The notes: a model not told the origin generated them from the sequence alone. DNA of 64,000 nt from Phyto melanocephala (GCA_941918925.1 OW799235.1:104425947-104489946), one strand, 5' to 3'. Counted from the first letter of the stretch, positions 10,730 to 22,481 are shown. Made by a program: numbers and translations.

Positions 10730-11810
10730 TATACCCTTCACACGACGGTGAGAAAGGCTGGGTTTTTTATTCCATGTGAAACTTGAACACATTCATTTCC
10801 GACCCCGTTTAATATATATTTTCTGAAATTGGAGTCGATTAAGCGGAATTCGTCTAACCGTCTGTCCGTGAGTATGTTGAAATCAGTTTTTTGAAAAAGT
10901 TCTTTGCCAAAACCCGTGTTTGGTATTAAAATATCAGAAATATTCGGTAGCAGATTGTTGTTGAAAATCAGTAAAATCAACCATTAAGTTTATGAGATAT
11001 GAGCAATGAACACGACTGCCTCTGTTTTGTTTCTTAATTTCACCACAAAAATTTTTCAGCTCTAATACAACTTATAGGCATGATTGTAAATATTTACAGA
11101 TATAAAATGTTTCTACAACTATTCATAAAAAATTGTGGTAAAAATCAGTAACTAACCGGCAAAGTTATAAACAAAAATTGTTCTTGAAAAATATATAAAA
11201 TTTTTGTTTTTAATAATTTTTGGGCACTTTAAAGAAAACAAGTTATAAACCGTGGTCTAAAAAAACTATAACTTAGAAAATCTAACTAATCGATTAAAAC
11301 TAACTGAGATATAAGCACTAAAATACAACTGCATCGGAGATTTTCTTAAAATTTACAATTAAAAACATTTTTTTCAGTTTCTGAGCAACAGAGTATTCTG
11401 AAAAAGCAGAATGTAACTCACTTTAAAAAAATAAAAAATGCAAGATTGCCGCAACTACAAAATGGCGGACAATTAATTTATTTAGGTATCGATTCTAGTA
11501 ATTAAAAATGTACCCAATTTAACCACCTTAATATTAGTATCAAACGAAAAAACCTTGCCAGTGAAATACAGTAAACATTGAAAAGTTAACACCCGAGATG
11601 GAGTCTGAAACAAAATGGCTGATTTTTTTAACCTCATGAATATGCGTATCAAATGAAAAAAGAATACAAAAAATTAAAAAATAGTGTCTAAAAAAATAAA
11701 GAAAAAATCATACAACATGAAGTCAGAAATCTAGGCTATTTTACGATGATGGCATGATGGTGAAGGATATTATCCGATTCGGCATGGCCAAATATAGCAC
11801 TCTTAATTTA
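10730..11810 (-). repeat. Family A hairpin-ended repeat, copy A2 (long variant)
   Basis: It opens with TATACCCTTCACACGACGG, 'ttccatgtgaaac' and 'tttccgaccccg', a TA-rich tract, a short GTCY tract ('gtctgtccgtgagtatg') and a 'gatatgagcaatgaacacg' block shared with other copies. It ends with 'gattcggcatggccaaatat' and 'agcactctta', a decayed form of the ATTCGGC/GCCGAAT hairpin. The middle differs from A4-A6: instead of the A-rich core it carries about 600 bp of text, part of which recurs at 32964-33330. There is no coding frame of note. Confidence 0.7.
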
Positions 11811-12640
11811 TTTCACTGTTTTTGTATATTTTTTTCCATACACATGATGCCGAATAAAATGACAGAATGGTTTTATTGTAAAAACCATATTTTTATTTTT
11901 TAAATAAAAAGAAATATATTTTTTTAAGCAATTAGTTTAGTCTGTTAAAATTTAACGCAATTGTATACATTATTACCTACAAACCCGGTAAATATAAGTA
12001 TATATATGTAAGTGTATACCCAGATTTAAAAATGGATTAATTTCTTGAAAAATAGAAAATATATTAATAATGTATTTCTCAAACTCTATAAGTGTGTCAG
12101 CGAATATATAAAATGTAAATTTCCTGCAATTTAAAAAATATTTCATCAACAGACATTTTTTTAATAAATTCACACAGTATCAAACAAATAAAATTGGGAA
12201 TATTAATAAATTGAAATATTAATGCTACATTACAATTATTGTATGTATTTAAAGGTTTTGGTACTACCTTTTTCATTTGTAAGATTTTTTCTTTAATCTA
12301 TCAGAATTTTGAAGTACACCAGCATGATACAAAAAAAAATCGTCGTTAATGATTAAAGAGCAAACAATCATACCTTTGTGTAGATATTTTAATTTACTTT
12401 TTCTTTTTTAAATCTTTTTGAAGTGTTGATAAAAATCGTAAATCATGACTAAGTTGTGATGTAAAAATGTTTAAATTAATTGTTCAATTCGCAACTCCCT
12501 GGTAATGTACTCTTAGCACTATTTTTATATTTATCAGCTTATAGTTTTGTATGCTTAATAATTTTAGATTCCAGAGAAAGATTTTCTTAGGCGATACAAT
12601 CTCATTTTGTACACTTGTTACACATATTATATATATTAAA
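11811..12640. other. A+T-rich stretch, nothing recognised
   Basis: No supported gene or repeat. Short open frames here are of random size for this composition. Confidence 0.45.
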
Positions 12641-13145
12641 TACTAGAAAAGCCCGTCGCGCGTTGCTACGCCTCTTAATGAATAAAAAGGCATTCTGAAT
12701 TTTAATTGAATATCAAGTGCAGAAAGCTAAAAATTATAATTTTTTTTAATGGGCGAGGAACTGCCAACTTTTCTAATCACGAAACTGTATAGCCATGACA
12801 GCTCAATATGTGTGCAAAGTTTCAGAAAAATCGGTGAAGTTCAAGTAGCTGAAAATAATAACTTCTTTTTATGGGCGTGACACTGCCACTTTTCTAATCA
12901 AGAAAATGTATACTCATGACAACTCAATATGTGTGCAAAGTTTTAGAAAAATCGGTCAAGGGCAAGTAGCTAAAACTGATAACTAATTTTTTATGGGCGT
13001 CGCGCCGCCCACTTTTTGCCACCCATAAACACTCCCTGGAATGTGTACACCAACTTGCCACAGTTTGAGTCCGATCGGTTTTACAGATTTGGAGTCTATA
13101 GCTAACACACATACACACACAGACAGAGTTTCACTTTTATATATA
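12641..13145 (+). repeat. 'TACTAG...GCGCGTTGCTACGCC' element, copy C1
   Basis: It begins TACTAGAAAAGCCCGTCGCG and ends in 'cagagtttcacttttatata'. The body holds two full modules of about 122 bp, starting at 12749 and 12871, and a shorter last one at 12993. Each has ATGGGCGTGRC, a (C)CGCCCAC-like or CTGCC block, 'tttctaatca', 'caatatgtgtgcaaagtt' and 'agaaaaatcgg'. Repeats of this general plan, opening with CTAG and a G+C-rich 'ttgctacgcc' phrase and closing in a short microsatellite, are widespread in arthropods. I cannot assign a class with confidence. No coding capacity. Confidence 0.7.
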
Positions 13146-13726
13146 TACTAGCTAAACCCGGCGCGCGTTGCTACGCCCCTTAATGAATCAATTTGCATTC
13201 TGAATTTTTATTGAATATCAAGTGCAAAAATCTAAAAATTAAAATTTTTTTTATGGGCGTGGCCCTGCCCACTTTGCTATTAGCGAAATTGTAAAGTCAT
13301 AACAGCTCAATATGTGTGCAAAGTTTTAGAAAAATCGGTCCAGTGCAAGTACCTCAAACTTATAACTTTTTTTTATGGGCGTGGCCCTGCCCATTTTTCT
13401 AATCGCGAAATTATGAAGTCATGACAGACCAATATGTGTGAAAAGTTTCAGAAAAATCCGTCCAGCGCAAGTACCTCAAAATTAAAAATTTTTTATGCGC
13501 GTGGCACCGCCCACTTTTCTAATCACGAAATTATTTAGTCTTGAGAGCTCGATATGTGTGCAAAGTTTCAGAAAAATCGGCCATGTGCAAGTAGCTTAAA
13601 ATTATAACTAATTTTTTATGGGCGTGGCCCCGCCCACTTTTTTCCACCCATAAACACTCCCTGGTATGTGTACAACAACTTACCAAAGTTTGAGCCCGAT
13701 CGGTTTTACAGTTTCGGAGTCTATAG

Positions 13727-13757
<31 letters not shown>

Positions 13758-13776
13758 TTTCACTTTTATATATATA
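13146..13776 (+). repeat. 'TACTAG...GCGCGTTGCTACGCC' element, copy C2
   Basis: It lies directly behind C1, in the same orientation, beginning TACTAGCTAAACCCGGCGCG. It holds three full modules (starting at 13253, 13374 and 13495) and the same short last module (13618), one more module than C1. A (CA)n run (about 13732-13753) and 'cagagtttcacttttatata' close it. The modules contain GGGCG...CGCCC arms that can pair. Confidence 0.7.
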
Positions 13777-13844
13777 AAAGATAGAAGATAGATAGATGTT
13801 ATATTGAATATACAGGAATGGAAAATTTAATTTTTTTTTAATCT

Positions 13845-14248
13845 TAACAGTGAGTGAAAGGCTTTAAATAGGTTTGTCATTCCGTGTGAAATTTCTACAA
13901 TTTTAATTTTTTGACCTTATATAAAGAAATTGTTCTTAATTGTTTATACTTTTACACTTTTCCTGAAGAAGCTACCACATTGGGTAGCGAAATATTGGAA
14001 AATGAATTTCAAATTATTTTTATAAAAAAAGTGATCTCAAGCTTAAAATAAAGAACAACTATTGATTTTACTTTTTAAAACATATGTACATACATAAAAT
14101 CAATTTATAATTTTACAATCGGATGTTTTTAAGCGGATAAAGTCATTATAAAAATAATGAAATATGATAAGGCGAATCTTTAAAGCCGGTCTGCGGACTT
14201 TTGTTGTCAACAGCTGTATATTAATTTTTGTCTGGCGCTTACAAAATA
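13845..14248 (-). repeat. Family A fragment, A3
   Basis: The text 'aacagtgagtgaaaggc', 'ggtttgtcattccgtgtg' and 'aaatttctacaattttaatt' is the left part of the family in A1/A6 orientation. 'gcggataaagtcattataaa' near 14133 resembles A1 near 1068. The rest is diverged. It abuts the complete copy A4. Confidence 0.5.
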
Positions 14249-15117
14249 AAACAAGTAAGAGCGCTATATTCGGCCGTGCCGAATCTTATATACCCTTCAC
14301 AACGTGTAGTCATGCAATAACAGTAGTTTGTATCACCATTCATCCCATATGAAATACGTACAACAATATAAAAAACATACATATATAAAAACAACCCATT
14401 TTAAAATTATAACTTTACGTATGTATGTTAAAAGAAAAAAAAAATTTAAAAAAAAAAATTTTTTAAAAAAAAATTAAAAAAAAAATTAAAAAAAAAATTT
14501 TTTTTAAAAAAAATAATAATAAAAAATAAAAAACAAAAAAAAATTAAAAAATTTTTTTTTAAAAAATTAAAAAAAAAAAATAATAAAAATATAAATAATA
14601 TATTAAATAAAAAAATAAAAAAAAAATAAAAAAATTAAAAAAAAATATATAACAAAAATAAAAAAATTTTTTTTTGGCTCAGCTGGGATTCGATGACACG
14701 TTTTCTCTAACCAGTATACACGTTTGTATGTAAATATGTATGTTGTTGTTGTAATGTTGTTTTTGTGAAAAAAAAATCGAGGTGGTCGTGGGTTTTTGCT
14801 CATATCTCAGTTGTTTATGTACCGATGTGTCTGGATTTGAATACCGATCTACTCCCGAATATTTCTGATATTTTAATGCCTCACCCGGGTCCAAGCGATG
14901 TCGGGGGGCTTCAAAAAGTTGATTTCAACATACACACGGACAGACGGACAGACGGACAGACGGACAGACGGACAGACTGACAGAGCTTAATCGACTCCCC
15001 TATTCATAAGCTTTCAGAAAATATACACTTTATGGGGTCGGAAATGAAAATTGTAGAAATTTCACACGGAATGACAAACCTATATATACCCTTTTTCACT
15101 GTGTGAAGGGTATAAAA
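14249..15117 (+). repeat. Family A hairpin-ended repeat, copy A4 (complete)
   Basis: The left end AACAAGTAAGAGCGCTATA is followed by a perfect 7-bp stem, ATTCGGC-CGT-GCCGAAT (14268-14284), then TATACCCTTCACAACGTG. The right end is a TATACCCTT...AAGGGTATA stem (15085-15114). Between them are an A-rich low-complexity core (about 14430-14670), a 'ggctcagctgggattcgatg' block resembling an inverted tRNA T arm, a (GACGGACA)n array (about 14938-14976) and a TA-rich tract beside 'ggggtcggaaatgaaaa'. The last two flank a short conserved core, as in mini-me elements of flies. Non-coding. Confidence 0.85.
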
Positions 15118-16672
15118 ATGGTTAAATGGCAAAAATTAAGAGTAAAATAAATTTAAGCTTAAAAATTATTCTTGATTACATTTAAGAACTCAAATGGCAG
15201 TATAAAAAGAATATAAAAAATTTTGACTAAAAACAGATATAAGTTACAAACAATTAAAGACTTACATGTCTTTGTTAAGAAAACGTATCCTAAAATAGCA
15301 TTAAAAAATTGCTTCAATTTTCACAAATATTTTATTTTTATACTGTCAATAACATCAACTTCATGTAAGTTCATTGGCGTAGTCGACTTTACCAGTATTT
15401 GTATATATTTTTTGTAACTAAAAATTTTTTTTAATTAATGTTCCTAACATTTTTCTATTCGTACTTATAGTATTTCATTTAGATTTAATCAAACAAAACA
15501 AATAAATAAATCAATAAAAACAGAAATGCATTTCGATAACGAACACACTTACTTTCACATTTTTTATTAACATATTAATTATTCAATATTAAAGGAATTC
15601 TTCTAAACAAATTTAATGTATTATTTTTTAGTTGAACAAACTATTACCACTTGTTGCTTTTGTTAATAGTTTTCACAGCATTTGACTTTACAAACCGTAA
15701 GGAACAGAATTAAAAGTAAGTTCTTACCTTAAAGTAGGTTTATATTAGGTCTATCCCCACTTTAATGTTTTTTTTTGTATTAATAAAAGAATGTTAAGCT
15801 TTTTGAGTTTTTGCATATAACATTTAGGATTTTTGCTTAACAATGGTTTGCAAAGCTGTATTACGTTATTTGCATGCGGCCTTAGGTCTATATTAAGAAT
15901 TTTTTTGTATAACGGCCGTATGTAACAAAGCTGTAAACTGTTCTTTCTACAAAACCTTGAAAAAATATATAAATATGTATTAAATTAAGAACCAACATTA
16001 AAATATTTTAATGTTTTCTTATTTTCTCATTTCCGGTTCTGTATAAACAACATATATTTTTACTTTAAATCGCTTAAAGTTTTCAGTTGTAAAATGTAAA
16101 CCGTTAACAGCATTTAATTTCTGCTTCTACATGTTTCCATTAAATATTACTTATTCCGTTTTCCCTTACACTTATTTTCCATAATATTTATGTTAATCCT
16201 GGGATGAAATAAAGAAAATAAATATACTTTATTTTTGTATACTTCTTAAAATATAACAATAGTCGTATTTAACACATTAAGAACAGAAACGTGTGTAAAA
16301 ACTTTTCATAAATAATTTAAATAGGAAACAAAATTTAAAAAAAATAATAGCATACAAAAATAGCATAATAAGGAAATGAAACAAGAAGTATGCATTCGTG
16401 TGAGAAGAATTGCTGAATATAAATTTAATAATAATAAGGGCATTAATAAAATATTTTTAATTAATTTTGACGCCAGAAGAAGGTTAAAAAGCATCAATTA
16501 TTAAATGAAAATTTCATGATGTCTTTTAAGTTATTGTTTTAATTACCATTGTCTGGACGTTTTTTTTTTTAATTTTTGTTAATGGAATACTGAATACTAA
16601 GAAACCACAGTGTATTCTTGCAGCTTTGCAGATATATATCTTCAGATAAATATTAAATTTATATGTAATTGA
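15118..16672. other. A+T-rich stretch, nothing recognised
   Basis: No gene signal, tandem array or long inverted repeat was seen. Frames of about 60 codons here are expected by chance. Confidence 0.45.
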
Positions 16673-17395
16673 CTTGCGAAGAAGGGATCTGAGGCTGCTT
16701 TCTGCGGACCGGAACCCAGAACTGTTATGGGTGAACTCTATGAACTTGCGAAGCTCCATCCACCTTCGCGACCACGTGTAGACAGGCTCGTATGGTGCTC
16801 AACAAGCCACTTGGCAGGGGTGCAGTGAAGATACTCGGTTTTAATCGGAGTACGATGAGCTGGATCACTGCGCTGATTACAGGACATGGGAACTTCAAAT
16901 ATCATCTGAGAGGATGCAGATCGTGGATGATGATATTTGGAGAATGTGCCTGGAGGATTCCCAAACGGCAGCGAGTATGCAAGTGTCCGGCGATGGCGAG
17001 TAGAAGATTAAGGATTACAGGTAAGCACACATTAAGTGTGAGTGCGATGGGGGACCTTAGTCTGAGGGAAATGCTGCCAATTACAAAGGATGCTCAGAAG
17101 GCAGCGCATGTAGTATGCAAGTGTCCGGCGATGGCGAGCAGAAGATTAAGGATCACAAGCAAGCACACATTAAGTGTGAGTGCGATGGGGGACCTTAGTC
17201 TGAGGAAGATGCTGCCAATTACAAAGGACTGCGCGATGAGGATTGTCGACAATCACCAGTCGGCAGAGTGAAATCGTTTTCCTAGTCCAGGGCAAATGAC
17301 GGTTGTGGCGCGGGACTCAGTGATTAAAAGTAAACTGATCGGTGGACACAAAATCACTGAGAAGCGAAGGGGGTCGAAAAGGGACCCGTGACCAT
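16673..17395 (+). pseudogene. Non-LTR retrotransposon 3' end: RNase H and C-terminal tail
   Basis: From 16673 the frame reads LAKKGSEAAFCGPEPRTVM, like the last helix of the RNase H domain of I/R1/LOA-type elements ('ADELA+KGS...F.GPEP'). After a frameshift, the frame from 16792 reads MSWITALITGHGNFKYHLR, the post-RNase H 'LTGH....HL' motif. RVCKCPAMASRRLR then follows, the 'C.CPAL...R' cysteine motif of the tail. G+C is far above the flanks. 'ctagtccagggcaaatgacg' to about 17395 is probably its 3' untranslated part. The tail is duplicated in frame (next entry). The element is truncated at its 5' side, as usual for non-LTR insertions. Confidence 0.75.
16974..17240 (+). repeat. 138-bp in-frame duplication in the retrotransposon tail
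   Basis: The unit starting 'agtatgcaagtgtccggcga' at 16974 recurs at 17112, exactly 138 bp (46 codons) later, and the two copies differ at only a few bases. Because 138 is a multiple of three, the open frame continues and encodes the cysteine motif and 'HTLSVSAMGDLSLR' twice. Confidence 0.9.
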
Positions 17396-17885
17396 TAGCG
17401 CTCTTATAAAAAAATACTAGATGCTTTGAAGTTCTCGTTGACTCAAATTTTCATTTACTAATAGGTACTATATTTTATATACGCACTATAGTGGATAGTA
17501 ACTAAATGCTTGTTACTTTTTAAAACTTTAAAAAAACTTTTTAATAAAATTTTCTCGATTGTGCATTTTTTTAACGTTTTAAACCAACTGCAACTACAAA
17601 TTTTATATTATAGAATAAAAATAAAATAAAAAGTTTGTTGTAGACAGATTATTAAATTTACTAAATTATGAAGTTTGTACTGATTTGATCTAGTTGATTT
17701 GATTTTTTTTTTGTTACAGAAATTGCAAGAAAATTCAGAATAAAATAATTTCTTTCAGTCGCCTGGAAGCATATTGGTGGTGGTCCATTCAAATGTCTAA
17801 ATTTCAAAATGCACTAAAACAGAAAAAGGTTGAAATTTGGTTAAATTTATTTAGTTGTCCGGTTTGAAATTAAATATTATTTCAT
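17396..17885. other. A+T-rich stretch, nothing recognised
   Basis: No supported feature. Its right part may hold the outer end of the Tc1-like relic that follows. Confidence 0.4.
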
Positions 17886-18340
17886 ACATACGGCTGCCGC
17901 GGCAGGCCAAACAGTGCCCTATTCGATCGGACCAATTTTCAATCGACGAAAGCTGATGCGTGAAATGTTCAATTCTTGAGAACGATGATGACTTGATGCT
18001 GATAGATTCTCACGCATGCTCTCAGCCAAAGCTTCGATATTTTCAGGTGCATGCACTGTAAGAGGTCGCTACGTCTTAGCGCACCAACAGTGAAAGCATT
18101 TTCATGAACTTAAGCAAAAAACTTGGACATACCGGGCACTGTTCGTCCTTCTCTGCTATCAAATTTTGTACGATACTTTCGTACAATTTCCAACCAGTTG
18201 TCCAAGCATAAATCGATTTTTTTCATTCAGCGAAGATAATATACTGAATTTTGTGACAGAATAAAATGACATTATTATTGTCAGATTCAAAGCAACCGAT
18301 GTTTACATTGTAATCTATAGATAAACCACCCTATAAATGG
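17886..18340 (-). pseudogene. Tc1/IS630-like transposase relic (internally deleted)
   Basis: The - strand shows an N-terminal region around 18230-18110, then 'APENIEALAESMRES' near 18050-18005, matching the 'RTPENI..VAES+RE' linker of this group. It then jumps to the C-terminal 'NWSDRIGHCLA' region (17935-17890), which aligns with the last residues of the copy at 53855-54600. The whole catalytic domain is missing. Frameshifts and stops are present. It is a dead, internally deleted copy of the same family as 53855-54600. Confidence 0.65.
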
Positions 18341-18401
18341 ATTATTTAGCAGCGTGATGCTGATTTTGTTGAATACGAATTTTTAAACATGAATTATTTA
18401 T

Positions 18402-18657
18402 TTAGGTTAGGTTAGGTTAGGTTAGGTTGAAAAGGAAATGCATTAAAAGCACAAACCCATGACAGGTATGCACTTATGCCCAGTTGGCATGTTGTGCGCT
18501 CCATGTGGAAAACGAAATTCCCAAACAAAAACCATAAACATAATTTCCCATAAATAATGGACTAGTCCAAGAACCTAGTCTTCTCAATGTAACTCCTTAT
18601 GGATCTCCAGTTCGAGTTCCAGAGGTATTGCAAGTTCGGCATAGTATCCAGTGTAAT
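18402..18657 (-). repeat. AACCT-tailed dispersed repeat, copy 2
   Basis: Inverse copy of 1221-1473. The tail here is five perfect TTAGG units on the + strand (18402-18426), that is (CCTAA)n at the element's 3' end. The body carries 'acaaacccatgacag', 'ggcatgttgtgcgctcca' and 'ggcatagtatccagtg'. Class unknown, probably a retroposon. Confidence 0.7.
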
Positions 18658-20581
18658 TATTTATTTACTAGCTGCGTCAAGTTGGTCAACAAGTTTTTTA
18701 TACGTTTCTATTGGAATATTTGTATTTATGTAGAGAAAATATTAAAACAAATCATTATCATTAGGGACTGTCTTGCAAATTCCTGGTGACCCAAAAGTAC
18801 AAAAAAGAGATAAAAATGGGTTAATAAGGCTAAAAAAGCACATATTATTTTTAACATACACTCAGATAAATATGACTGCAAGTATTCCCTGAATTATTTT
18901 TAAATGAAAAATCATTTAAAATAGTTTTTAAAAAGATAAAATTTGATTTAATCCTGGCTTTTAGGCAAAGTTAATTCTTAATCCATATTTAGTCAGAGCT
19001 TTAAATGCAGTTTTGCATGTGAGCTAGTTAACCAGCAGTTAAGAAGAAACGAATTTGATATGTAATAATGGTTTTTATATTCTGAGTTAGTATTTAAGCT
19101 GAGGTAGAACATTTGGTTCTAAAGTAAATTTGGTTCTACTTAATGTAAATGAGAAAAAAATTAAATCGATTTTTGCAGATGTTTCTAAAATAATTTATTG
19201 TAGCAATTACTTTTTCTAAAGAAATTTCTTTGGGAATAATTTTAAACATTCATATAATTCAGAAGTAATAAAAACTTAAAAATAATACTGTGGCTGCGTT
19301 TTCACCACGAAAAATTTATATTTGTAGCGGTTTTTTAAGGCAAATGGCTTAAAAAAAGGCTAAAAAAATGTAAAAATGGCTTAAATGCCTAATCGCTAAA
19401 TTAATTTTTCTTCGACAAAACAAAATTGATAAAGACTTATTTCAGCCTTAGAAAGGCTATCGATCTGCTGCAGCTATCGACCACTAGCAACTGATGATTG
19501 CTAAAAATCCTCAGTCTAATACAATATTTTGTAAATGTAATTATTGAATCTTTAAGTAATCTTCTGTTTTAAAAGTTAACATTTTATAATTAAAGTTCAT
19601 GTAATTTGCTTCATAATGACTTTAGGACGGAGTCATTATTTCTGTCATTAAAATATGTTGAGGAGTTTTCTTTTTTATTGCAGAGTGTTGCTTAAAAATT
19701 GTTGTTTTGTGTCGCCCTCGATTGGTGTACATATTTCAGTATTTTGAAACCATGTTGATTTATATTTAAAAATTTTGTAGAAGAACAAATTGGTATGTCT
19801 ATATGTATTTTCTTTTTGTATAAAGTAAATTAGATTCTGGCGTATTCAGTCATGATCATTATATTGCTGTAAATGTCTTTGGGTGCTCTTTAAATACCAG
19901 TTACCAAAACTCGCCGTCAAAACAATTTAATAACCTGCAAGCATTTAAACTTGATACAACTTTTTTTTAATTTACTTTCGTATGCTGGCAAAGTTAAGCA
20001 AGCTTTAGGATTATTCTTTTTTTTTTTTTGTCATAATTATAAAACTTACTTCATATCTAAAGAAATAAGTAAATAATTAACTGAATGAAAATGTCATTTT
20101 TTTCAACAGTTATGTTAAAGACCTATTTAAAATTTCATATTATTTATTTTTTTATAAAAAAATAATAGTTAAAAAAAATAATTGCAAATAATTTTATTTT
20201 CCTAATTTATTAGACATCCTAACACCTTTTTAAGTTAATTTGTAAACATTTAAAATTACTGAAAATTTTTTTCCGATATAAGCCGACTAGATTTCTAACT
20301 ACTACATACATATGTAACAATTTAATGAAATTTGCAAACGGGAGCAAATTATTTATTTTTAAAATTTTTATATATTTTAAATGACTTAAAATAAATTTAA
20401 ATAAAAAGTTAAAATATATTTTAATTAATAGTAAAAACATATTTTGTATATCGTTATTCTGTACTAAGACAACTTCGCTAGTTTTCTAAAAATATTTGCT
20501 CAGTCCACAACCTGTCGTAAGAGTCATAGGTTGTAAGAAATTCACTTCGCCATATTAAAGAAAAACGGCGCTACTACTTAT
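18658..20581. other. A+T-rich stretch, nothing firm
   Basis: Direct repeats of 'ggctaaaaaa' occur near 18828 and 19357. 'gctatcga' occurs twice near 19457-19479. No gene signal was found. Confidence 0.4.
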
Positions 20582-22024
20582 TATACCCGCCACCAAAAAA
20601 ATGGTGGGGGTATATTCATTTTGTCATTCCGTTTGTAACACATCGAAATATCGATTTTAGACCCCATAAAGTATATATATTCTAAATCGGGGTTTGATTT
20701 TATGACGATCTAGCTATGTCCGTCCGTCTGTCCGTCTGTTGAAAGCACGATAGAGGTCGCACCAAAAAAGCTAGGGGGCTCAAATTTTGTCAGAATCTTT
20801 CCTACAGACAAAGTTTGTTTGGTATTGAAAATGGCCTAAATCGGAATATAAGGAAGAGAGTTATAGCTCGAAAAGCAAGAGTAGGTCGAAAAAACCGTGT
20901 CCTTCGAACATCGAATAAAATGGAATTGTGTCCAAACGCCTTAACGTAGACTTATGAAACTTCGAATATATATTTCCTGGGTAAAAACAATATTTTTCCT
21001 TGAAAATTGTCTAAATTTATGCATTAGGAGAGGAGTTATCGATCAAAATGTACGAAAATTTATACCGCACAGTGTATTTTTCGGTATATTTAAAAACAAA
21101 AACGTCATAAAAGCAACAAAATTGGATGTACGACTCTGAAATTTTGCACACTTTGCTTTTTGGTGACACGCTTTCCTGCAACGGCAAATCAATATGCCAC
21201 GCCCACTTTTACGCCCACCTCCCATATAACGTTTTACTTAAAATTCATATAATTTCTCTACTAATAATTATTTTGGAATAATAAAGGCCTTTATTTTCAC
21301 GTTATCTACCGTTAATGAAATTTAAAAGCTCATAAAACCGCTAAAATTAGAGGTATGATAATAAATTCTGCTACGTCTCTCCCCCTAGGCAATTTTATTA
21401 CTATGCCAAAAAATTAAGGTGCCACGCCCACTTTTATGCCCACCTCCCATATAACGTTTTACCTAAAATTCATATAATTTCTCTATTAATAAAGATTTTG
21501 GAATAATAAAGGACTATATTGAAACACCTAAGTTGTACTCATTAGCAAAAACAACTTTGACACGCCTACTATAACGCCCACTTTCACTTTTGAATTGTGT
21601 CCAGACGCATAAACGTAGAGTCATGAAACTTCGAATATATATTTATCGAGTCAAAAGAATATTTTTCCCTGAAAATCGCTTAAATCTATGAATTAGGAAA
21701 AGAGTTATAGATAAAAATGTACGAAAATTTATACCGCACAGTGTATATTTCAAATTTAAAACGTAATAAAACTGACAAAACTATATGTACGATTCTGAAA
21801 TTTTGCAAACATGGCTTTTTGGTCAAAGTCTTCGTTAGAACGGAAAATAGATGTGCCACGCACACTTTTTTCCTTAAATTTTTATAAAAATATATTAGTC
21901 ATATATATTAGCATTTATTCATCTTACACTGCGCCATTTATTGTACTGTAGCTAAATATAAGATAAAGATGATAAGATAGATGACTCTACTAGCAACTAG
22001 TAGATGGCATGCTAACAACTTATG

Positions 22025-22481
22025 CTTATGTTCTCCTGAAATTATGCTCTATTAAAAATGAGAATTTAGGAAAATTTTGACCTAAGTCAAAAAAAATTGT
22101 CTCTAAACATTATGAACAATTTATTTTCATGTACTAATGGCTAACAAATTTTAAAATTATACAAAACTTATTTCGTTTGAAAATCTTTTAAAAGCAAAAT
22201 GTTATAGAAGTTTAAAAATCAAAATCTTACTAATAAATTTCCCGTTTTAGAAAAATGCTGAGAATGTATATTTTTAATCACCCTGTGGCCCTTACAATTT
22301 AACCACCCTTTACAAAGAAATTGATACATATTTTTATATTATCACACGGTGATTCAAAATATACATTATCAGTACATGAAAATAAATTGTTTATAATGTT
22401 TAGAGATAATTTTTTTTTACTTAGGACAAAATTTTCCTAAATTCCCATTTTTAATAGAGCATAACTTCAGGAGAACATAAG
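22025..22481. repeat. Long inverted repeat inside B2
   Basis: The left arm 22025-22136 ('cttatgttctcctgaa...' to '...ttttcatgtact') and the right arm 22371-22481 are inverse copies over about 111 bp with few mismatches, separated by 234 bp. Within the loop a second pair, 'aatcaccctgtg' and 'cacacggtgatt', also pairs. B3 and B4 carry only the left arm, so the right arm is an addition in B2. Confidence 0.8.

Noticed and set aside
14430..14670. A/T homopolymer tract as a poly(A) tail of a retroposon
   Set aside because: It recurs in the middle of all complete family A copies, so it is an internal part of that repeat.
14940..14975. Regular short repeats as a CRISPR-like array
   Set aside because: An 8-bp microsatellite without spacers, in a eukaryotic repeat element.
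18402..18429. TTAGG array as a telomere relic
   Set aside because: It is the tail of a dispersed repeat that also occurs at 1221-1473.
20954..21139. 61-codon frame repeated nearly unchanged at 42014-42202
   Set aside because: Similarity follows from both being in copies of repeat B; the neighbouring non-coding bases are equally conserved and the opposite strand is open too.
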